The notes under the pieces are model-generated. The model saw nothing but the letters and a program-made list of their open reading frames with translations, had not been told where the DNA came from and did no database searches. Shown here one piece after another: positions 1-4,285 of a stretch of 7,597 nucleotides of DNA. Source of the stretch: ZC4RG30 sp964632365 (GTDB lineage: Bacteria > Pseudomonadota > Gammaproteobacteria > Steroidobacterales > Steroidobacteraceae); assembly GCA_964632365.1 (NCBI GenBank), contig CAZWDR010000119.1:1-7597 (forward strand). The letters are read 5' to 3'. Both the position numbers and the translations under genes were made by a program. Within the stretch, counting starts at the first letter, position 1. Every line of letters starts with the position of its first letter.

Positions 1-1
1 C

Positions 2-160
2 CAGCACCTGACCGGCATCAAGGACGCGGGCACCATCGTGGCCATCAACAAGGACGCCGATGCGCCGATCTTCGAGGTGGCGGACTTTGGCCTCGTCGGC
101 GACCTGTTCGACGTGGTGCCGAAGTTCATCGAGGCCCTGAAGCAGAAGTCCGCCGGCTGA
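2..160 (+). CDS. etfA: Electron transfer flavoprotein, alpha subunit (C-terminal end only)
   Basis: This is the last 52 codons of a gene that enters from the left edge; it ends in TGA at 158-160. The translated tail contains GTIVAINKDADAPIFEVADF followed by GLVGDLFDVVPKFIEAL, the hallmark C-terminus of EtfA: the FAD-binding domain's 'A-I-N-x-D-x-x-A-P-I-F' segment and the final helix. In the family, EtfA pairs with EtfB in a soluble heterodimer. It binds FAD and carries electrons from acyl-CoA and other flavin dehydrogenases to ETF-ubiquinone oxidoreductase. The upstream partner etfB, usually adjacent, would lie outside the window. The gene converges on the TPR/TonB block and is closed off by the hairpin at 198-227. 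Identification is firm even though only the tail is visible. Confidence 0.93.
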   Translation, partial: QHLTGIKDAGTIVAINKDADAPIFEVADFGLVGDLFDVVPKFIEALKQKSAG

Positions 161-197
161 GATCGCCGGCCCGGGGCGCGTTTTCTGCCCTGAAACG

Positions 198-227
198 AGA
201 GAGGGCGGCCTGGTGGCCGCCCTCTCT
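198..227. terminator. Bidirectional terminator hairpin between etfA and the TPR gene
   Basis: A perfect 13-bp stem (left arm AGAGAGGGCGGCC at 198-210, right arm 215-227) with a TGGT loop lies between two convergent genes, 37 bases after the etfA stop and 24 bases beyond the TPR gene stop. Because it is symmetric it can fold in both transcripts. Neither side has a long U-tract: the minus-strand exit reads TCGTTTC and the plus-strand exit GCTGAAC. Termination would therefore rely mainly on stem strength, or the stem may act as a 3' end protector. Confidence 0.75.
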
Positions 228-251
228 GCTGAACCCGTCGCGGTCTCCGCT

Positions 252-1478
252 TCAGGCGCCCGCGTGCAGGGCCCAGAACTTCGAGATGCGGCCCGTCAGA
301 TCGTTGTCCGCCTTCACCGCCCGGAAGGTCTTGGCCGCCTCGCCCTTCTGACCGGCCTTCATCTGCGCCACGCCGAGCGTGATCTGCGCATCGGCGGCAT
401 TCTTCAGGCCGCCCTTGCTGATGCCGGCCTGCAGCGACTGCACGGCCTCTGCCGCCTGACCGAAGCTCAACTGCGCCATGCCCAACGCCACATACGCCTC
501 GCCGGTGGGCGCAGCCTTCGCTTCGGCCTGCAGCTTCGCCACTTCGGCACGCTCGGCGTCAGCCCGCGTCTTGTTCGAGGTCAGGTAGCGCTCGGCGCGC
601 TCCTTCTCGGTGCCCTCGGGGAAGGCCTTGGCCTTGTTGAGCCCGTTCTCGAGCACGGCAGCCGCTTCGGCCGGCAGGCCCAGCGACGTCGCCGCTTCGG
701 AATAAGCCATGAAGTCCTGCGCCTGCTTCAGGTTGCCAGTGGAATCCATCAGGCGATAGAGCTGCACCTTCTGCCGGGGATCCAGACGTTCCTTCTTCAC
801 TTCGTAGAGCAGCGCCAGCCAGGTGTTGCTGTCCGGGTAGTGACGCACCAGCTTCTCGAGCGTCGACTGGGCCGCCTCGGCATTGCCGGCCTTGTCGTAG
901 GACGACTGCAGCAGCACCAGCTCGTTGCGCTCGGGCTTGCGGTTCGCCTTCTCGGCCGCGGAGACGCGATCGTTGAAGATCTTGACGGCCTCGCCGTAGT
1001 TCTTCTGCTGGTAGTAGGCCTGGCCGACCACGGTGTAGACGTCGCCGTCGGCGCTGCCGCTCTTGATCAGTTCATTGCCGTGCTTGAGCGCCTGCGCATA
1101 GTTGCGCTGGCCGAAGTAGGCCGTGAGCAGCGCCTTGCGGAACTGCGCCTGCGCGGCCGGACCGGGCGAGAAGCCCGAGTTCAGCATGCCTTCCAGGTGC
1201 TCGATGATGCCGGCATTGTTCTTCTGCGCCTTGTCGACCTCGAGCAGGTAGTAGTGCGCGGCGTAGATGTCATCAGGCTTCTTCTGCTTCGACAGGGCCT
1301 CCTTGGCCTTCGCCTCGACCTCCGTCCAGCGCTGCGCCTTGCGGGCGTTCTCGGCCGCCGTGAAGACCTCTCCGAGCGCCGGACTGGTGCTGGGCGATGC
1401 AGTCTGGGCGTGCGTCGCGAGGCTGCTGGTCGCCAGGACTGCCGCCACGAGAACCGAACGGACGATCGTTTTCGTCAT
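252..1478 (-). CDS. Exported tetratricopeptide-repeat protein, probable TonB-system accessory factor
   Basis: The protein has 408 residues. I chose the ATG at 1478 because GAGGT lies 5 bases upstream and the product then opens with a clean signal peptide: basic n-region MTKTIVR, hydrophobic core to about residue 20, and signal peptidase I site T-H-A before Gln25. An in-frame ATG at 1532 would add 18 non-hydrophobic residues and lacks such a site. The mature part is all-helical and Ala/Lys/Glu-rich, with TPR-like helix pairs near residues 110-138, 145-172 (YYQQKNYGEAVKIF), 185-215, 327-354 and 362-388; the middle (about 250-320) is degenerate. No enzyme motif is visible. It follows exbD2 on the same strand after 158 bp. 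TPR genes beside tonB/exb clusters are often annotated as putative TonB-system components. A role as a periplasmic scaffold for the TonB-ExbBD complex is inference; a general cell-envelope TPR protein is the alternative. Confidence 0.82.
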   Translation of the reverse strand: MTKTIVRSVLVAAVLATSSLATHAQTASPSTSPALGEVFTAAENARKAQRWTEVEAKAKEALSKQKKPDDIYAAHYYLLEVDKAQKNNAGIIEHLEGMLNSGFSPGPAAQAQFRKALLTAYFGQRNYAQALKHGNELIKSGSADGDVYTVVGQAYYQQKNYGEAVKIFNDRVSAAEKANRKPERNELVLLQSSYDKAGNAEAAQSTLEKLVRHYPDSNTWLALLYEVKKERLDPRQKVQLYRLMDSTGNLKQAQDFMAYSEAATSLGLPAEAAAVLENGLNKAKAFPEGTEKERAERYLTSNKTRADAERAEVAKLQAEAKAAPTGEAYVALGMAQLSFGQAAEAVQSLQAGISKGGLKNAADAQITLGVAQMKAGQKGEAAKTFRAVKADNDLTGRISKFWALHAGA

Positions 1479-1611
1479 TTTGACCTCTATCGACTGGCGG
1501 ACCCCAACATGGCCCGGCAGTTTGTTTACCACATTCCCGTCGACGCGAATGTCAGCGCAACGGCCGTGAGTCGTTTCTGCCGCATAGCGGCTGAATCAGG
1601 GCTGAACGCAC

Positions 1612-1632
1612 GCCGGGAGCGGGGCTCCCGGC
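1612..1632 (-). terminator. GC-rich hairpin directly after exbD2
   Basis: A perfect 9-bp stem (GCCGGGAGC at 1612-1620 and GCTCCCGGC at 1624-1632) with a GGG/CCC loop begins 4 bases past the exbD2 stop. The transcript then reads GTGCGTTCAGCC, with no U-tract, so it is not a textbook intrinsic terminator. It could partly end transcription, halt 3' exonucleases, or mark a processing point that lowers or uncouples expression of the TPR gene 133 bases further on. Confidence 0.45.
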
Positions 1633-1636
1633 CCGT

Positions 1637-2062
1637 TCACTCAGCGAATTCCGCGACGTTCGTGAAGCCCATGCGCACCATGTTCGCGCGCTGCGCCGCA
1701 GCCATCACGTTGGCCACCACGTCGTAGAGCGCGAGGCCCGACGGACGCAGGTGGATCTCGGGCTGTGGCTCCTTGATCGACTCGCGCTCGAAGTAGGATT
1801 CGAGCTCGGCGATGGCCGGGACCACGCTGCCATTGACGACCACGGTGCCATCGGGATCGATCTCGATGTTGATGCGCTCGGGCTCGATCGGCGGCGCGCT
1901 GCTGGTGGACGGTGGCGGCATCTCGAGCTTGATGCCGTGCGTCTGCGTCGGCAGCGTGATGATCAGCATCACCAGCAGCACCAGCATCACGTCGATGAGC
2001 GGCACCGTGTTGACGTCGCACATCGGCTCGTCGGCGCCGGATTCTCCAACTTTAAAAGCCAT
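1637..2062 (-). CDS. exbD2: Biopolymer transport protein ExbD, second paralogue
   Basis: This 141-residue protein has ExbD/TolR architecture: a short cytoplasmic N-terminus, one membrane helix at about 21-40 (VPLIDVMLVLLVMLIITLP), and a periplasmic domain from about 45 to the end. Asp24 in the PLIDVML motif is the proton-relay aspartate of the family (Asp25 of E. coli ExbD). A Pro-rich linker (PPPSTSSAPPIEP) follows the helix. It starts 19 bases after the exbD1 stop, with GGGAGT about 10 bases upstream of ATG, a somewhat long spacing. The periplasmic segment IHLRPSGLALYDVV has Ser-Gly where exbD1 has Asp-Arg (KADRNARYEHV), so the two are not equivalent copies. In Xanthomonas campestris a tonB-exbB-exbD1-exbD2 cluster is known, and exbD2 there is dispensable for iron uptake but matters in plant interaction (from memory). 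Function here is inferred from that family. Confidence 0.92.
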   Translation of the reverse strand: MAFKVGESGADEPMCDVNTVPLIDVMLVLLVMLIITLPTQTHGIKLEMPPPSTSSAPPIEPERINIEIDPDGTVVVNGSVVPAIAELESYFERESIKEPQPEIHLRPSGLALYDVVANVMAAAQRANMVRMGFTNVAEFAE

Positions 2063-2081
2063 TTGAGACGGACTCCCGTTG

Positions 2082-2522
2082 TCAGCCGCCCGCGGCGGTG
2101 GCGCCGTGGGGCTCGGTCAGGAATGACACTTCGATGATGCCGGCGGTCTGGATGGTGTAGAGCGCGCGCGCCACGTGCTCGTAGCGCGCGTTGCGGTCTG
2201 CCTTCATGTGGACCTTCGGTGGCAGCTGTCCGTTGGCACTGGCAGCGCGGCTGCGCGCTGCCAGTGATTCGAACAGGCCCTCGCGGTCCACGGCACCACC
2301 ACCGACGTAGAGGTTGCCCGACACGTCGACGGATACGGGGATGTCCTCCGGTTTGGTCTGCTGCGCGATGTTGCGCGGCTCGGGCAGCTCGACCTGCACG
2401 GTCGGCACGATGACCGGGATGGTGATCAGGAAGATGATCAGCATCACGAGCATCACGTCGATGAGCGGGACCGTATTGATCTCCGACATCTCCGCCTGGC
2501 TGCTCTGGACGTTAATTCCCAT
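2082..2522 (-). CDS. exbD1: Biopolymer transport protein ExbD, first paralogue
   Basis: This is a 146-residue ExbD. The single transmembrane helix spans about residues 18-40 (VPLIDVMLVMLIIFLITIPV), with the proton-relay Asp22 in PLIDVML. The periplasmic domain covers about 45-137 and includes VHMKADRNARYEHVARAL and IIEVSFLTEP, both typical of ExbD. The last residues (HGATAAGG) are a flexible tail. ExbD dimers sit inside the ExbB pentamer and couple proton flow to TonB. The gene begins 27 bases after the exbB stop, with AGGGG 7 bases before the ATG. It is followed after 19 bases by exbD2, so translation of the three genes is probably coupled within one transcript. The sister family TolR is the alternative, but a tonB gene in the same operon and the absence of tolA/tolB favour ExbD. 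Confidence 0.94.
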   Translation of the reverse strand: MGINVQSSQAEMSEINTVPLIDVMLVMLIIFLITIPVIVPTVQVELPEPRNIAQQTKPEDIPVSVDVSGNLYVGGGAVDREGLFESLAARSRAASANGQLPPKVHMKADRNARYEHVARALYTIQTAGIIEVSFLTEPHGATAAGG

Positions 2523-2549
2523 GGTGGAACCCCTGTACCTGTGCGCGGC

Positions 2550-3332
2550 TTACTTGCGGGTCAGGGCCGGGGCAGTGCCGGTGGCGGCCTGGCCGGGCAC
2601 CGTGGCCGTGCCGCCGGGGACGGCACCGTGGCCTGCGACCGTGGGCTTCACGCCGCCGATCAGGTTGGCCTCGAGGTCACCGGTGAAGTCGCGCAGCGTC
2701 TCCTGGATGGCCTTGTTGCGCTTCAGCAGCACGTTGTAGCAGATCACCGCCGGCACGGCGACGACCAGGCCCAGCGCGGTCATGATCAGCGCCTCACCCA
2801 CGGGGCCGGCCACCTGGTCGATGGACGGCTGGCCCGACAGGCCGATCTTGATCAGCGCGTTCAGGATGCCGTACACGGTGCCGATCAGTCCGATGAAGGG
2901 CGCGGTGGAGCCGACGGTGGCGAGGAACGACAGGCCGCTGCCCAGCTTGCTGTTCATGCCATCGACGGAGCGGCTCAGCGCCATGTCGAGCCACTCGCGC
3001 ATCGTGATGCGGTCGCTCAGGCGGCCTTCGTAGTGGCTGGCCGCGCGGATGGCGCTTTCGGCAACGAAACGGAAGTCGTCATCCTTCGGCAGGCGCTCGG
3101 CGCCTTCGCGGGCGGAACCGGCGGCCCAGAAATTCTTCTCGACGGCCTTGGCCGACTTGCCGAGACGGTACTGGTCCCAGAACTTGGTGAAGAAGATCCA
3201 CCAGGTGCCCAGGGACATGATCAACAGCACCGCGAGGATGGTGTATGAGATCGAGTTGCCGTGCTCGATCAGCGCGCCAAAACCATATGGGTTGCTGGCC
3301 GGATCGACTGCGGCCGCGACATCTTCGTTCAT
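2550..3332 (-). CDS. exbB: TonB-system proton channel subunit ExbB (MotA/TolQ/ExbB family)
   Basis: This 260-residue inner-membrane protein has the three-helix ExbB/TolQ plan: TM1 about 29-49 (TILAVLLIMSLGTWWIFF), a long cytoplasmic loop about 50-130, TM2 about 133-160 with the family signature STAPFIGLIGTVYGI, and TM3 about 176-202. In TM3, GEALIMTALGL carries Glu180 and Thr185, which match the functional Glu176 and Thr181 of E. coli ExbB. ExbB pentamers surround ExbD and form the motor stator. The start has GAGGG 5 bases upstream. It is preceded by tonB after 109 bp that contain a strong hairpin, and followed by exbD1 after 27 bp. The end (about 226-260) is a low-complexity Ala/Gly/Pro/Thr tail absent from short ExbB proteins. 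MotA is ruled out by size and context; TolQ is unlikely without tol genes. Confidence 0.95.
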   Translation of the reverse strand: MNEDVAAAVDPASNPYGFGALIEHGNSISYTILAVLLIMSLGTWWIFFTKFWDQYRLGKSAKAVEKNFWAAGSAREGAERLPKDDDFRFVAESAIRAASHYEGRLSDRITMREWLDMALSRSVDGMNSKLGSGLSFLATVGSTAPFIGLIGTVYGILNALIKIGLSGQPSIDQVAGPVGEALIMTALGLVVAVPAVICYNVLLKRNKAIQETLRDFTGDLEANLIGGVKPTVAGHGAVPGGTATVPGQAATGTAPALTRK

Positions 3333-3389
3333 TGTTCCCTCGATTGCTGCTTAAGCGTCAACTTGAAAAACTCGATACCCACAACACGA

Positions 3390-3430
3390 CCGCGCCCGAA
3401 AAAGTGGCGATGCCACTGCTTCGGGCGCGG
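3390..3430 (-). promoter_or_regulatory. Two-tier hairpin between tonB and exbB
   Basis: An outer perfect 11-bp stem (3390-3400 with 3420-3430; arm CCGCGCCCGAA) encloses an inner perfect 6-bp stem (AGTGGC at 3403-3408, GCCACT at 3412-3417) with a 3-base loop. The two are separated by a 2x2 internal loop. It begins 11 bases after the tonB stop, in the mRNA leading into exbB. About 20 bases beyond it the transcript has GTTTTTC. It is too far from that U-run for a classic terminator. A partial attenuator, or a stabiliser or processing site that makes tonB and exbB-exbD levels differ, fits the position. Confidence 0.6.
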
Positions 3431-3441
3431 ACCCTTTCAAT

Positions 3442-4089
3442 CTACCGGTCGCTCTCTCCCTTGAGCGTGAAGCGGATCGGCAGCGTGGCGCAGCCCGCTT
3501 CGGGCTTGCCATCGACTGCGCCCGGCTTCATGCGTGCGCGCTGCGCAACCCGCACGCCTGCGTCGTCGAGACGGCTGAAGCCGGAGCTCTCGGCGAGCTT
3601 GGCATTCTCGACGCGGCCATTGGTGCCGTAGCACACCTCGACACGCACCACGCCTTCTTCCTGCAGCGTGCGCGAGGTCGGCGGATAGTAGTCGTCGACC
3701 GGCGGCATTGAAGCCAGCGCCGGCCGCGTGCGCGTGACCGAGCGGGTGACCTGCGGCGGCGGCGGCGGCGCCGGCGGCTGCACCTCGGTGGTGACCGGCG
3801 CCTGGATGGCGGTGGGCGGCGGCGGCGGCAGCTGGATGTCGACCAGCACCGGCGGCACCTGCACCGGCGGAAGTTCCATCTGGACTTCAGGCGGCGGCGG
3901 GGGCGGCTCTTCCGGCAGCACCTCGTTGATGATCTCGGCCTTGATCGGCTGCGTGATCTGCTGGATCAGCTGCACCGCGAAGCCGCTCTTGAGCGCCACG
4001 AAGAACAGCGCGTGGAAACCGATCAGCAGTACCAGGAAGGCACCACGGCGTGACAGCCAGTTGCCGTTTGATTGTGTGTATACGCCCAT
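3442..4089 (-). CDS. tonB: Energy transducer TonB
   Basis: This 215-residue protein has full TonB architecture. A short cytoplasmic end with WLSRRG is followed by one signal-anchor helix at about 16-35 containing His26, equivalent to the transmembrane histidine of E. coli TonB. A periplasmic Pro-rich spacer covers about 58-112, with several Pro runs (EEPPPPPP, LPPPPP, PAPPPPP). A TonB C-terminal domain covers about 135-212, with YPPTSRTLQEEGVVRVEV, SSGFSRLDDAGVRVAQ and LPIRFTLKGE. TonB carries energy from ExbB/ExbD to the TonB box of outer-membrane receptors. I used ATG 4089 (GAGG 3 bases upstream); an in-frame GTG at 4098, with AAGG 4 bases upstream, would add MRS and cannot be excluded. Two cysteines, Cys153 and Cys200, lie in the periplasmic domain. 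It heads the tonB-exbB-exbD1-exbD2 operon, with about 190 bp of control region upstream. Confidence 0.94.
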   Translation of the reverse strand: MGVYTQSNGNWLSRRGAFLVLLIGFHALFFVALKSGFAVQLIQQITQPIKAEIINEVLPEEPPPPPPEVQMELPPVQVPPVLVDIQLPPPPPTAIQAPVTTEVQPPAPPPPPQVTRSVTRTRPALASMPPVDDYYPPTSRTLQEEGVVRVEVCYGTNGRVENAKLAESSGFSRLDDAGVRVAQRARMKPGAVDGKPEAGCATLPIRFTLKGESDR

Positions 4090-4116
4090 AGACCTCACCA
4101 GCCCTTAAGTCTGTTG

Positions 4117-4131
4117 GACCTCCCCCAGGTC
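4117..4131 (-). repeat. Small hairpin in the tonB leader
   Basis: A 5-bp stem (GACCT/AGGTC) with a five-base G-run (C-run on the plus strand) as its loop lies 28 bases upstream of the tonB ATG and abuts the larger inverted repeat at 4132-4160. If transcription starts near 4132, it would be at the very 5' end of the tonB mRNA, where such stems can protect transcripts. Chance occurrence in GC-rich DNA is possible. Confidence 0.3.
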
Positions 4132-4160
4132 GCGCCGCAAGGTATCGACCTTCGCGGCGC
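4132..4160. repeat. Inverted repeat (7+4 bp arms) in the ilvD-tonB intergenic region
   Basis: The arms GCGCCGC-AAGG (4132-4142) and CCTT-C-GCGGCGC (4149-4160) pair over 11 bp with one bulged base and a six-base loop. It lies 126 bases past the ilvD stop and covers the candidate tonB -10 element. It could be a terminator for readthrough from ilvD (no U-tract follows on the minus strand) or an operator or structured leader for tonB. The sequence alone does not decide. Confidence 0.45.
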
Positions 4161-4167
4161 CATGCAA
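4139..4167 (-). promoter_or_regulatory. Candidate sigma70-type promoter of tonB
   Basis: On the minus strand TTGCAT (4167-4162) and TACCTT (4144-4139) are separated by exactly 17 bases, giving 3/6 matches to each consensus hexamer. A start near 4132 would give a leader of about 43 bases. The match is weak; it is offered because this is the best-spaced pair I found in the tonB upstream region. Confidence 0.3.
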
Positions 4168-4176
4168 GTCATTGCA
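4163..4176. promoter_or_regulatory. Inverted repeat TGCAA-N4-TTGCA overlapping the candidate tonB -35
   Basis: The plus strand reads TGCAAGTCATTGCA, two 5-base arms around four bases. It overlaps the candidate -35 hexamer, where a repressor would act. Its half-site recurs in the inverted repeat at 4252-4264. I do not recognise the cognate regulator. Confidence 0.3.
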
Positions 4177-4251
4177 CGCTCTCGTAGCAGAACTGTAACG
4201 CCACACGCGAGCGATGCACAACATGCGCGCGTGAATTCCTTTCAGTCAGTA

Positions 4252-4264
4252 ATTGCAGTGCAAT
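4252..4264. promoter_or_regulatory. Inverted repeat ATTGCA-G-TGCAAT downstream of ilvD
   Basis: A perfect 6-1-6 palindrome with the same TTGCA/TGCAA half-site as 4163-4176, about 90 bases further from tonB and 22 bases past the ilvD stop. The odd-centred form resembles a dimeric regulator site. It is not a good match to the AT-rich Fur box. Confidence 0.3.
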
Positions 4265-4285
4265 ACGGTTATCGCGAACCAGCAG

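Noticed and set aside
152..170. GCCGGC repeat pair flanking the etfA stop codon, followed by TTTT at 181-184, as a terminator
   Set aside because: The stem is only 6 bp, each arm is itself a palindrome, and the T-run is 10 bases away. The 13-bp stem at 198-227 is a much better candidate.
1479..1532. Upstream ATG at 1532 extending the TPR protein by 18 residues
   Set aside because: The extension would bury the signal peptide inside the protein and lacks the GAGGT spacing seen at 1478.
213..1727. Plus-strand open frame of 504 codons opposite the TPR gene
   Set aside because: It is the antisense of a gene with a signal peptide, ribosome site and TPR repeats. Its product is Arg/Leu-rich with no recognisable domain, as expected from GC-rich shadow frames.
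3750..3910. Repeated GGC/GGCGGC tracts as a possible DNA repeat array
   Set aside because: They are the reverse complement of Pro codons in the TonB proline-rich spacer and are explained by the protein.
4255..4273. Possible Fur box upstream of tonB
   Set aside because: Only about half of the 19 consensus positions match on the minus strand, mostly at one end, and it sits right after the ilvD stop, far from the promoter candidate.
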